Assembly (NCBI GenBank): GCA_002307035.1
Contig: DBTL01000145.1
Coordinates: forward strand, 1-14,393
Length of the DNA: 14,393 bases
Origin: Bacteroides sp. UBA1317
GTDB taxonomy: Bacteria > Bacteroidota > Bacteroidia > Bacteroidales > Bacteroidaceae
Direction of reading: 5' to 3'
The position numbers were made by a program, and so were the translations under genes. Of the stretch, positions 1 through 7,076 are shown piece by piece; position 1 is the first letter of the stretch; every line of letters begins with the position of its first letter. A model generated the notes under the pieces. That model saw nothing but the letters and a program-made list of their open reading frames with translations, did no database searches and was not told the DNA's origin.

Positions 1-4
1 TTTT

Positions 5-82
5 CCCTGTCCACACGTGTAGTCTGTACACTCCACGGGTGAAGAGTGTACAGACTACACGTGTGGACCGTAGGGACTACGG
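5..82. repeat. Nested palindromic intergenic element
   Basis: Bases 9-33 and 44-68 are perfect inverted repeats (25 bp) around a 10-nt loop at 34-43. Each arm holds its own palindrome ACACGTGT (13-20 and 57-64). Within the left arm GTGTA (17-21) also pairs with TACAC (27-31). Immediately next is a second hairpin, CCGTAG-GGA-CTACGG (68-82), and CCCT at 5-8 can pair with AGGG at 72-75 across a small bulge. Neither strand shows a U-run right after the long stem, so it does not look like a simple terminator. It lies downstream of a minus-strand operon. A REP- or MITE-like intergenic repeat is the likeliest class, but this is inferred because only one copy is visible. The element is close to the window edge and may extend beyond it. 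Confidence 0.75.
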
Positions 83-224
83 CCGTGAAGCGAAGAATTA
101 GTTGTTTTAAAATAACTTAGTTATACTGTCTTTTATAGCTAACCTACCTATTAAGTTGGATTGTTGCACCTGTGAGAAGAGGAGACTAGTTACGTCGCTT
201 CCATAAGGAATAGTTAAGATCAAC
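83..224. other. AT-rich intergenic tail downstream of the hydrolase operon
   Basis: No gene is seen here. A weak AT-rich dyad, TTAGTTATA (117-125) with TATAGCTAA (134-142), and an adjacent near-palindrome around 101-118 could end transcription coming from the minus-strand operon. The stem is AT-only in its centre with one mismatch, so the terminator role is uncertain. Confidence 0.35.
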
Positions 225-1268
225 TTATTCTCTTCGTGGGTTCAACGTATCTCCATATTGGAATTCGTATTTGCTTTCATCGTATTTGGGTGTTGGATGA
301 TCTGTTACTTCCAAAGGAGCTAACGCTTGTCCCTTATAGCTGGGCATTGTTATCTGTTCGGCTGAACCATTGCCCAAGGCAGTGTTCTTAGCTGCTTGAT
401 TATTGTTGAACACATAGTCAGTCATAGCATCCAATAAACGATAAATAGCATAAAAATCGTATGCATCATAAGCTTTCCGGCTGTTGGGCATTCCATGATC
501 GGCAACATAAGTATAACTAGGTAGTACGGTACTTTTCACTAAAATGAAATCTTTATCTTCGTCTGCAATGTTGATGTTGTTGTAAATGTCGATCGCCATT
601 CGGTGATCATTTACTGTGTCATCATCATATATCTGGCTGATCATTTTTGTATTTGTCGGAAAGTCTTGGAGTTGCTCTTGAGTGATGTTGTAAGAATACC
701 AAGGAGCCATTGTGAAGATGAACCGTCCGTTCTCTCCCCATTTCTTTTCCACGAAACCTTTGTAGGCTAGCGAAATGGCTGCTCCTCCTCCAAAAGAGTG
801 ACCCATGAAACCAACTCTGCTGCTATCTATCAGATTCGGATAGCTTTCAACTGCTTTCACAAAGCTTTCCCATAAAATGTTATACCTTTCGTCTATGCTT
901 ACGTCGAATGTGGGATATGGAGCAAATACGACTACATATCCTCTTCTAGTGATAAAGTTGAAAAGGCCGATGTTATATACACTCCTTTCTCCACCATAAG
1001 GATGGAGGAAGAAGATGACAGGTCTTGGAGTTGTGATCTCTTTGGGGTAGAATATCTCTACATTTCTGCCCGAATACAATGGACTTGGGAAAGTCACTTT
1101 AGCTACGGTGTAACTTCCCAGACTACCGTAACCTGATGCCGGAGCAGGAATCGGGCCCTGTATTTCAGTAACATAGTCTTCATTATCCTCTTCAGATGTA
1201 CTCCCTTCTTCGGCTTCGGAGCATGCAGAAAGAGTGAAGAATAGTAATAATATGCTTAACTTCTTCAT
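225..1268 (-). CDS. Alpha/beta-hydrolase lipoprotein (dienelactone hydrolase/PET-hydrolase-like esterase)
   Basis: This is a 347-residue lipoprotein with an alpha/beta-hydrolase fold, probably a carboxylesterase of unknown substrate. The N-terminus is a lipoprotein signal with lipobox LSAC and lipidated Cys16. An acidic Ser/Glu/Asp-rich stretch (about 17-31) follows and resembles the surface-export signals known for Bacteroidetes lipoproteins. The strand-loop FFLHPYGG (86-93) fits an oxyanion-hole region. The nucleophile elbow GHSFGG gives Ser158, with a likely acid in the DDD at 215-217 and His258 in ADHGMP. Order and spacing of this triad match chlorophyllase/dienelactone-hydrolase-like enzymes. 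The gene is last in the kinase/Spy-like/regulator operon, 35 nt after the LytTR regulator, so the two-component system may control it. Substrate cannot be read from the sequence; an acetyl- or feruloyl-type ester on a polysaccharide is one possibility. Confidence 0.85.
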   Translation of the reverse strand: MKKLSILLLFFTLSACSEAEEGSTSEEDNEDYVTEIQGPIPAPASGYGSLGSYTVAKVTFPSPLYSGRNVEIFYPKEITTPRPVIFFLHPYGGERSVYNIGLFNFITRRGYVVVFAPYPTFDVSIDERYNILWESFVKAVESYPNLIDSSRVGFMGHSFGGGAAISLAYKGFVEKKWGENGRFIFTMAPWYSYNITQEQLQDFPTNTKMISQIYDDDTVNDHRMAIDIYNNINIADEDKDFILVKSTVLPSYTYVADHGMPNSRKAYDAYDFYAIYRLLDAMTDYVFNNNQAAKNTALGNGSAEQITMPSYKGQALAPLEVTDHPTPKYDESKYEFQYGDTLNPRRE

Positions 1269-1303
1269 AAGATTTTAGTTTAAAATGTATGATTGATAGG
1301 ATT

Positions 1304-2074
1304 CTATTGCTCAAGCCAAAGCATAAACTCTGAAGCTTTTAGTTTGCTAATCATTATTCTTTCCGGAGTTGGAATAAGTAACTTGACAATGAGTTTGCGA
1401 TTGAAGTAATGCTCAGCATTTGCTACGGCATTTCGGTTGATGATGAACTGGCGGTTTGCCCGGAAAAAGATGGCCGGGTTTAGCAAACCTTCCAGATAAT
1501 CTAAAGATGATGAATAGAAATATTGTTGCTTGTTATGAGTTGTGATTATTGTAGAATGAGACTGCAGATGGATGAAGGCAATGTCGGCTGTCTTGAGCGG
1601 TATAATCTTCTCTCCGTGATTCACGATGAGAGATGACTTGTACTTCTGAGCATCAGAGAAGTAAGTAATGATGTCACTGATGCTTTTGTTCTGTCCTTTA
1701 TTATCGGATTGAAAAACTTGTTTCAGTGACTGATATTTCTCCAATGCTTTTTCCACTTGTTCCTTCGTTATAGGTTTTAAGAGATAGCTGACAGCGTTGG
1801 TCTCGAAGGCATGGACGAGATATTCATCAAACGCAGTGCAGAAAATGATGGGGCTACTTACCGTTGCCTCTTTATAGATGTCAAAGCATAATCCGTCGGA
1901 AAGCTGTATATCCGAAAAGATCAAATCGGGCGATGGGTGTTCACGGAACCACTTAATGCTTTCTTCCACGGAGCCGAGCACCTCAATGATGCGAATGCTA
2001 TCGTCCACTTCAGTGATTAAATCGCTCAGCTTGCGTGCGGCTTTTATCTCATCTTCTATAATCAAAACATTCAT
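1304..2074 (-). CDS. LytTR-family response regulator (LytR/AlgR type)
   Basis: This 256-residue regulator has an N-terminal receiver domain (about 1-120) and a C-terminal LytTR DNA-binding domain (about 145-256). The receiver shows the acidic pocket EDE (7-9), the phosphoacceptor Asp55 in FSDIQLSDG, Thr80 and Lys100 in LLKPIT. The LytTR part carries the typical FFRANRQFIINRNAV segment (202-216). It starts 12 nt after the Spy-like gene, within the same transcript as the sensor kinase. Phosphotransfer from that LytS/YehU-type kinase to Asp55 is expected from the family. Its DNA targets are unknown. LytTR proteins bind paired short direct repeats, and I did not find a convincing pair near the operon promoter. 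Confidence 0.93.
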   Translation of the reverse strand: MNVLIIEDEIKAARKLSDLITEVDDSIRIIEVLGSVEESIKWFREHPSPDLIFSDIQLSDGLCFDIYKEATVSSPIIFCTAFDEYLVHAFETNAVSYLLKPITKEQVEKALEKYQSLKQVFQSDNKGQNKSISDIITYFSDAQKYKSSLIVNHGEKIIPLKTADIAFIHLQSHSTIITTHNKQQYFYSSSLDYLEGLLNPAIFFRANRQFIINRNAVANAEHYFNRKLIVKLLIPTPERIMISKLKASEFMLWLEQ

Positions 2075-2086
2075 AACAGAGACTTT

Positions 2087-2485
2087 TTATTTCTTGCGAT
2101 TCTTGTAACCTTCTTTTAGCTGAGCTTTTATCTCATCTGCCAGCTTTTCGTATTCTTTATACTGATCACTCGTTAAAACGGCCTTCATTTCTTTGGCTTT
2201 GGCTTCTTGTGTGGTCTTAAAATTTCTGAACTTAGTCATTTTGCTGTCGTCGCTGTTCTTTAGTTGCTCATTGGTCTTTGCATATTTGAGATTAATCTCA
2301 TAAATCGGTTGATATTGTGCATCAGTCAATGAAAGAGCTTCTTTCATCTTATCTGTCATTTTCTTTGCACGTTGCTCTGATGTAGCTTTACTCTCGACAG
2401 ACTGCGAATAGGTTTCGACAGTGAATAGTAAACAAGCAACAAATAGGATGCTTGTTGCGATTGTGCGATTAAAATTTGCTTTCAT
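2087..2485 (-). CDS. Periplasmic Spy/CpxP-like LTxxQ protein
   Basis: This is a small exported protein of about 132 residues from the chosen start at 2485 (MKANF). An in-frame ATG at 2515 would overlap the kinase stop and put charged residues ahead of the signal peptide, so the later start is preferred. A signal peptide covers about 1-27, with cleavage probably near TYS-QS. The mature part is highly charged, Lys/Glu-rich and predicted helical. It contains two LTxxQ motifs, LTDAQ (about 53-57) and LTSDQ (about 104-108). This is the hallmark of the Spy/CpxP family of periplasmic chaperone-like stress proteins. The gene sits between the sensor kinase (22 nt) and the response regulator (12 nt). 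By analogy with CpxP it could feed back on the kinase or be an output of the system. Family assignment rests on motif and context only. Confidence 0.7.
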   Translation of the reverse strand: MKANFNRTIATSILFVACLLFTVETYSQSVESKATSEQRAKKMTDKMKEALSLTDAQYQPIYEINLKYAKTNEQLKNSDDSKMTKFRNFKTTQEAKAKEMKAVLTSDQYKEYEKLADEIKAQLKEGYKNRKK

Positions 2486-2507
2486 ATTCTTTCTTATTTT
2501 TAGTAAA

Positions 2508-3536
2508 TTAAACAATGGGTGAATTCGATTTCTTTATAATGGGCAGTCTTACGCTAAATGTTTCCGCTTCATTTTTTATTTCAATGTTTCGATCAAACAG
2601 AATATTGTATTGCTGCATAATGTTGCTTAATCCTTCTCCGGTAGATGGCATTTCAGACTTTCGAAGTTGCAGGTTGTTCTCTACAATGAGGTATTGTGCG
2701 TCATGGTAGATATTGACGTTTAATGGCCTTTGAGGGCTGGCAATATTATGCTTCACTGTGTTTTCTATCAATATCTGAAGTGTAAGGGGAGGGATAACCG
2801 AATCTGCGATCTCTTCGTCAATCTCCACATTCAGATGGATAGCGTTTTCAAATCTCATTTTCAAAATATACCAATAGGAATCCATAAAGGCTAATTCTTG
2901 TTTTAATGGAACCAAATCTCTATTCTTGTATTGCAACACGTATCGATAGACATTTGCCAATTCGGCGATAAAATGTTGTGCTTCTTTTTCTTTGGTTAGA
3001 GTAGAAAGCGTATTGAGCGTGTTGAACAGGAAGTGAGGACTTAGTTGTTCTTTCAATGAGGATATCTTGGCTTCGAGTTGCGCCTGTCTCAGTTGTTGAA
3101 TTTCTAATTCGTTGTTCTTTTTTTCTTCTACGGCTAGCTGAAAAAAGAGAATGAAATAGTAAATGGTACTTCGAAGGATGTTTCGTGCAAACAGGATACC
3201 TGGCCTTTTGCTTAGGATAGGCGATTCGTCAATATGATCAACATTTCTGATAATCTCATATAAAAATCTGTCACAGAATAGATAGGAGAAGAGTGCAACG
3301 ATGAGGATACTGACAAAACTGCGCCAAAACGTGTTCTTTATTAGTTGGCTGAAAGTACGATTGTTGAAGAGGTATAGATGTGAGAACCACACTACCATCG
3401 AAAAAAGGAATGAATACAATGCTGCGCTGATGATGTTGCCTGGCAGTGCATCTGTTGCTATAAAGCGGGAGGAAGAGGCTAGGATAGTCATTCCAACAGA
3501 GATGATGATTCCCAGAAAGATGTTTCTCTGCTTCAT
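2508..3536 (-). CDS. LytS/YehU-type sensor histidine kinase (His_kinase family)
   Basis: This is a membrane sensor kinase of about 342 residues from the chosen start. Four hydrophobic segments (about 8-23, 33-56, 72-92 and 118-135) form the sensor region, with no large periplasmic domain. A coiled coil (about 137-165) follows, then the phosphoacceptor His168 in LSPHFLFNTLN. The ATP-binding part shows an N-box ENTVKHN (258-264) and a short G-box GEGLSN (from about 300). This is the compact architecture of the LytS/YehU kinases that partner LytTR regulators, as found three genes down. The first in-frame ATG is at 3572, but a -7 promoter box ends only 15 nt before it. The ATG at 3536 has a purine-rich AATAAGAG stretch upstream and gives a cleaner membrane N-terminus, so I chose it; the earlier start remains possible. 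Confidence 0.92.
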   Translation of the reverse strand: MKQRNIFLGIIISVGMTILASSSRFIATDALPGNIISAALYSFLFSMVVWFSHLYLFNNRTFSQLIKNTFWRSFVSILIVALFSYLFCDRFLYEIIRNVDHIDESPILSKRPGILFARNILRSTIYYFILFFQLAVEEKKNNELEIQQLRQAQLEAKISSLKEQLSPHFLFNTLNTLSTLTKEKEAQHFIAELANVYRYVLQYKNRDLVPLKQELAFMDSYWYILKMRFENAIHLNVEIDEEIADSVIPPLTLQILIENTVKHNIASPQRPLNVNIYHDAQYLIVENNLQLRKSEMPSTGEGLSNIMQQYNILFDRNIEIKNEAETFSVRLPIIKKSNSPIV

Positions 3537-3586
3537 CACAATACTCTTATTTTTTTGTCTTCTCATATTCATTCATTTGATTGATG

Positions 3587-3594
3587 CAAATGTA
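3587..3594 (-). promoter_or_regulatory. Candidate -7 promoter box for the kinase operon
   Basis: On the minus strand this reads TACATTTG, a full match to the Bacteroidetes TAnnTTTG box. No good -33 box is seen 19-21 nt upstream (the region is A-rich), so support is partial. Transcription would begin near 3580, which favours translation from 3536 rather than 3572. Confidence 0.45.
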
Positions 3595-3715
3595 TGAAAT
3601 ATCATTCTATCTTTTTTCTCTTGTAAGTTGAAGTGGACATTTTGGCTACTGAGATGGACAGATGGAAGAGATTATTTACTGGAAATACTCAGAGAGGAAG
3701 AAAATAGGCGGATGT

Positions 3716-3745
3716 ACTGCTCATTCAGAAGAAAGAATGAGCAGT
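3716..3745 (-). terminator. Hairpin ending the oxidoreductase transcript
   Basis: A perfect 11-bp stem, ACTGCTCATTC (3716-3726) with GAATGAGCAGT (3735-3745), encloses an 8-nt loop. It lies 15 nt past the stop of the minus-strand oxidoreductase and before the kinase promoter. The U-rich tail on the minus strand is poor, so it may be a weak terminator. Confidence 0.6.
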
Positions 3746-3760
3746 GTCTGAGAAGAATAT

Positions 3761-4411
3761 TTAGTATCCGATAGTGAAACGTTCCTGATGATGGGCCGGA
3801 ACTTCTAATTCGTCGATCATAGCGACAGCATAATCTTCTACTGAAATGTTACTCTTACCTTCGGCATCTACAATCAAATCATCTTTGCCTAAACGGAACT
3901 TACCTGTGCGTTCGCCCGGAGCAATGTTGCCGGCCGGTGAGAAGAACACCCAGTCAATCTCTTTCTCTGAAGAAAGGACTTCCAAATAGAATTTACCCAA
4001 TGACTTCACTGCCGGCATAATCGCCTCGGGCAATTCAACAGCGTCCAGCAAACGGATACCGGGAGCCACGAATAATGTTCCGGCACCACCTACGCAAAGT
4101 AAACGCTTCACTCTGGCTGCCTTTACACCATTCAAGATAGCTGAATAATTCTTTAATGTCTCTTCATAGATGTCGGGGTTTGTCCATCCGGGATTGTAGG
4201 CACTGATTACTGCATCAGCACCTTCACTAAGAACTTTAACCACTTCTACCGATGAAACGTCTCCTTTTGTGATAGTTAGATTAGCATGTTTTGTCGAAAT
4301 CTTATCAGGATTACGAACCACTGCTGTTACTTGATGTCCCCTGTTTAATGCCTCGTTTAGAATGGCTGAACCGACGAAGCCACTAGCTCCGATTAATACA
4401 ATTTTCTTCAT
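3761..4411 (-). CDS. NAD(P)-binding atypical SDR oxidoreductase (NmrA/YwnB-like)
   Basis: This 216-residue Rossmann-fold protein has the dinucleotide motif GASGFVG (8-14) after the first strand. Arg33 at the end of strand 2 suggests NADP preference. Further family features are SAYNPG (70-75), VGGAGTL (107-113) and DWVFFSPAG (153-161). The length fits the single-domain NAD(P)H-binding group that includes NmrA-like, YwnB-like and biliverdin-reductase-B-like proteins. No classical YxxxK pair is seen, as is usual in this group. It is transcribed divergently from a HxlR-type regulator across 254 nt with facing promoters. This is a common arrangement for redox- or quinone-responsive regulators and their reductase targets. 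The substrate is unknown; detoxification of a quinone, aldehyde or similar electrophile is inferred from the neighbour. Confidence 0.85.
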   Translation of the reverse strand: MKKIVLIGASGFVGSAILNEALNRGHQVTAVVRNPDKISTKHANLTITKGDVSSVEVVKVLSEGADAVISAYNPGWTNPDIYEETLKNYSAILNGVKAARVKRLLCVGGAGTLFVAPGIRLLDAVELPEAIMPAVKSLGKFYLEVLSSEKEIDWVFFSPAGNIAPGERTGKFRLGKDDLIVDAEGKSNISVEDYAVAMIDELEVPAHHQERFTIGY

Positions 4412-4462
4412 TTCATTATTCTGTTAGTTATTTGTTACTCTGCTTTTTATTCAGTTATGGCA

Positions 4463-4494
4463 CAAAGATAAAGGGCTGATTCATATTTTGCAAG
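4463..4494 (-). promoter_or_regulatory. Promoter of the SDR oxidoreductase
   Basis: On the minus strand the -33 box CTTG (4491-4494) is followed after 20 nt by TATCTTTG (4463-4470), an excellent Bacteroidetes promoter match. The predicted transcript would have a leader of about 45 nt before the ATG at 4411. Confidence 0.72.
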
Positions 4495-4507
4495 AGGATA
4501 CAAAAGA

Positions 4508-4538
4508 GTAAGCCGCTTACCTGTACGTAACAATTGTT
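4508..4538. promoter_or_regulatory. Two operator-like dyads between divergent promoters
   Basis: GTAAG-CCG-CTTAC (4508-4520) and the perfect 10-bp palindrome AACAATTGTT (4529-4538) lie just upstream of the oxidoreductase -33 box. They are plausible sites for the adjacent HxlR-type regulator, which binds DNA as a dimer. No binding is shown by sequence alone, and short palindromes also arise by chance. Confidence 0.35.
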
Positions 4539-4608
4539 GAACGACAAAGGTTTACGAAAAAGGCTTTAACATACTTTGTTCTTATTGTTAGTTAATTAAT
4601 AATGCATA

Positions 4609-4640
4609 GTTGGTTACTAAAAGATAGTTTTGTAGATTTG
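4609..4640 (+). promoter_or_regulatory. Promoter of the HxlR-type regulator with internal dyad
   Basis: A -33-like GTTG (4609-4612) is followed by a 20-nt spacer and a perfect TAGATTTG -7 box (4633-4640). Inside the spacer ACTA-N5-TAGT (4616-4628) forms a dyad in a position where a bound repressor would block RNA polymerase. It loosely resembles the TACT...AGTA type of site reported for YodB-like HxlR regulators, so autorepression is a reasonable guess. Confidence 0.6.
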
Positions 4641-4665
4641 CAGACAGTTACAAAATGGAATAAGA

Positions 4666-5001
4666 ATGAAAGAGCTTCCAATTGAATATTCACATTGTCC
4701 GATTCGGCATGTGGTTGATCGCTTTGGTGATAAATGGTCAATGTTGATATTATATATATTAGATACGAATGGCACTTTGCGTTTTAGCGAGATTCAAAAA
4801 GAGATGATTGATATCTCTCAAAAGATGTTATCGTCTACCTTGAAACGTTTGGAAGCCGATAAACTGGTTCATCGAAAAGTATATCCGGAGGTACCGCCAC
4901 GTGTGGAATATTCCCTGACTGAAGTTGGCCATTCTTTGATGCCCCATATTCATAGTCTTACTTCTTGGGCAAAGGATCATTTTGAAATGTTTCAACGATA
5001 A
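4666..5001 (+). CDS. HxlR-family winged-helix regulator with N-terminal redox-type Cys
   Basis: This 111-residue MarR-like winged-helix protein has the HxlR signature. It opens with Cys11-Pro-Ile, followed by the FGDKWSMLIL helix (20-29) and the recognition-helix region ISQKMLSSTLKRLEADKLV (50-68). The wing has YPEVPPRVEYSLTE (73-86). The Cys just before Pro near the N-terminus is the position of the redox-sensing Cys in YodB, HypR and QorR. It is the only Cys in the protein, so a thiol switch by intersubunit disulfide or alkylation is possible. It is divergently paired with an NAD(P)-binding oxidoreductase, the probable target, and has an internal dyad in its own promoter. The start at 4666 has a GGAATAAG sequence upstream. 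Confidence 0.9.
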   Translation: MKELPIEYSHCPIRHVVDRFGDKWSMLILYILDTNGTLRFSEIQKEMIDISQKMLSSTLKRLEADKLVHRKVYPEVPPRVEYSLTEVGHSLMPHIHSLTSWAKDHFEMFQR

Positions 5002-5063
5002 ATTGAAGCAGCATCTCTTCTTTTCTTTCCGCCTCTCTTCGTATAAAAGCTCTCTTTAAACTT

Positions 5064-5102
5064 TGCAACTTTGTTGCACTCCCTGGTCGCTATCTTTGCA
5101 AC
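5064..5102 (+). promoter_or_regulatory. Probable Fur-family operator in the ATPase promoter
   Basis: TGCAAC-TTT-GTTGCA (5064-5078) is a perfect 6-3-6 dyad in the expected -33 region. The nonamer CTTTGCAAC at 5061-5069 recurs at 5094-5102, over the -7 box and start-site region. This placement suits repression. The Fur-family regulator encoded as the second gene of the operon is the obvious candidate binder. The assignment is inferred from symmetry and position. Confidence 0.55.
5091..5098 (+). promoter_or_regulatory. -7 promoter box of the ATPase-Fur operon
   Basis: TATCTTTG matches the Bacteroidetes -7 consensus and ends 25 nt before the ATPase ATG. A TTTG at 5070-5073 could act as the -33 box with a short 17-nt spacer. 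It overlaps the centre of the proposed operator dyad. Confidence 0.6.
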
Positions 5103-5123
5103 AGAAATAAAAAAGATACGAAT

Positions 5124-7070
5124 ATGGGACAATGCAAATGTCATGGACATGAATGTGTGCAGGTACAAAATAGTAAAGAGGAGTCTACTCTTATCAGTGA
5201 GTATTGGAAGATACTACTTTCATCGGTAATGCTTATAGCCGGTATCGCAATGAGCGCTTTGGATTTTGCTTTCTTTCATGAGCGCTATGTCTTTTTTCTA
5301 TGGTATCTGTTGGCCTATCTCCCTGTGGGACTGCCCGTGGTGAAAGAAGCATGGGGCAGTATCATTCATAAAGATTTCTTTAGTGAGTTTACCTTAATGT
5401 CTGTTGCTACTATCGGAGCTTTTTATATTGGCGAATATCCGGAAGGAGTGGCAGTCATGTTGTTTTATTCGATAGGAGAGCTTTTTCAAGGCAGAGCAGT
5501 AGATAAGGCAAAACGCAATATTAGTGATCTATTGGACGTCAGACCTGAAAAGGCAATGGTAGTTAGAGAAGGTAGGCTCATCTCTGAAACGCCTAGACGG
5601 GTGCAAGTGGGCGAGACAATAGAAATCAAAGCGGGAGAGCGTGTGCCATTAGACGGAACGATGCTCAGTGAAGCTGCCACTTTCAACACAGCCGCATTAA
5701 CGGGTGAAAGTGTGCCACGGAAGATTCGGTGTAGCGAGGAGGTACTTGCCGGCATGATTGTGACTGATAATGTTATTCGCATCAAAGTAACGAAATCTTT
5801 TGATAAGAGTACTTTGGCGCGCATTCTGGAATTAGTGCAAGATGCTTCTGAACGAAAAGCACCGGCAGAACTTTTTATCCGAAAGTTTGCCCGTATTTAT
5901 ACACCTATCGTTATCGGGTTGGCGCTACTAATTGTTTTAATACCGTTCATCTATTCATTTATAAATCTCCAGTTCGGTTTTCTATTCAATGATTGGTTGT
6001 ACAAAGCATTGGTCTTTCTTGTTATCTCTTGCCCATGTGCATTGGTTATCAGTATCCCATTAGGATATTTCGGCGGTATTGGTGCTGCTTCACGTTTGGG
6101 CATTTTATTTAAAGGAGGCAATTATTTGGATGCTATTACGAAAATAAATACGGTGGTGTTCGACAAAACAGGAACGCTTACGAAAGGAACATTTGAAGTG
6201 CAATCGTGCCAATGTACTTCTGATATTTCCCAAAAGGAATTAATACGATTAATCGCTTCGGTGGAAAGTAAGAGCACACACCCGATAGCAAAAGCCATTG
6301 TTCATTATGCCGAAGAGCAGTATATCGAATTTGTACCTACAAGTAATGTGGAAGAAATAGCAGGACACGGTTTAAAGGCTGAAATAAACAATGATAGAGT
6401 GCTAGTAGGGAATACACGACTGCTGTTGAAGTTTCATGTTACATTTCCTTCAGAACTACTTTCTATTGCAGAAACGATAGTCGTTTGCGCAATCGGTAAC
6501 AAATATGTGGGGTATGTATTGCTGGCTGATGAATTGAAAGAGGATGCTTTGGAGGCAATAAGAAGACTGAAAGCATTAAACATTCAAAATATTCAGATAT
6601 TGTCGGGCGACAAGCAGAGTATTGTTACTAACTTTGCCAGCAAGCTAGGAATAACGCAGGCCTACGGTGATTTGTTGCCTGAAGGAAAAGTAAAGCATAT
6701 CGAAGAATTAAAACGGAATAAAGAAAACAAAATAGCTTTCGTGGGCGATGGAATGAACGACGCTCCGGTGCTCGCTTTAAGTAATGTAGGGATTGCAATG
6801 GGAGGATTAGGTAGTGACGCAGCTATTGAAACGGCAGATGTTGTCATACAGACAGATCAGCCTTCAAAGGTTGCTACAGCTATTGAAATAGGACGGATTA
6901 CCCGGCGAATTATAAGGCAAAACATCTCATTGGCATTTGGAGTAAAGTTACTTGTGATGATATTAGGTGCCGGTGGGTTGGCGACTTTATGGGAGGCTGT
7001 TTTTGCCGATGTAGGTGTCGCGTTGATTGCAATAATGAACGCTGTGCGAATACAAAAAATGATAAAATAA
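5124..7070 (+). CDS. P1B-type heavy-metal-exporting ATPase, Zn/Cd/Pb class
   Basis: This 648-residue inner-membrane P-type ATPase is predicted to export Zn2+, Cd2+ or Pb2+ using ATP. Visible core motifs are the actuator TGES (193-196), metal-site CPC (303-305), phosphorylation site DKTGTLTKG with Asp347, the P1B-specific HP (386-387) and GDGMND (541-546). Lys608 in the penultimate membrane helix and Asp629 in ADVG of the last helix match the P1B-2 (ZntA) pattern, rather than the copper class. The usual N-terminal HMA domain is absent. Instead there is a short metal-binding-like tail, CKCHGHEC (4-11), ahead of the first membrane helix at about 28-46. A Fur-family regulator begins 6 nt downstream, so metal-dependent control of both is likely. 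Exact metal is not decided by the sequence. Confidence 0.93.
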   Translation: MGQCKCHGHECVQVQNSKEESTLISEYWKILLSSVMLIAGIAMSALDFAFFHERYVFFLWYLLAYLPVGLPVVKEAWGSIIHKDFFSEFTLMSVATIGAFYIGEYPEGVAVMLFYSIGELFQGRAVDKAKRNISDLLDVRPEKAMVVREGRLISETPRRVQVGETIEIKAGERVPLDGTMLSEAATFNTAALTGESVPRKIRCSEEVLAGMIVTDNVIRIKVTKSFDKSTLARILELVQDASERKAPAELFIRKFARIYTPIVIGLALLIVLIPFIYSFINLQFGFLFNDWLYKALVFLVISCPCALVISIPLGYFGGIGAASRLGILFKGGNYLDAITKINTVVFDKTGTLTKGTFEVQSCQCTSDISQKELIRLIASVESKSTHPIAKAIVHYAEEQYIEFVPTSNVEEIAGHGLKAEINNDRVLVGNTRLLLKFHVTFPSELLSIAETIVVCAIGNKYVGYVLLADELKEDALEAIRRLKALNIQNIQILSGDKQSIVTNFASKLGITQAYGDLLPEGKVKHIEELKRNKENKIAFVGDGMNDAPVLALSNVGIAMGGLGSDAAIETADVVIQTDQPSKVATAIEIGRITRRIIRQNISLAFGVKLLVMILGAGGLATLWEAVFADVGVALIAIMNAVRIQKMIK

Positions 7071-7076
7071 AGGTGT

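Noticed and set aside
5..82. Invertible promoter switch or CRISPR remnant
   Set aside because: The arms are only 10 nt apart, too close for an invertible promoter segment. There are no direct repeats with spacers and no recombinase or cas gene.
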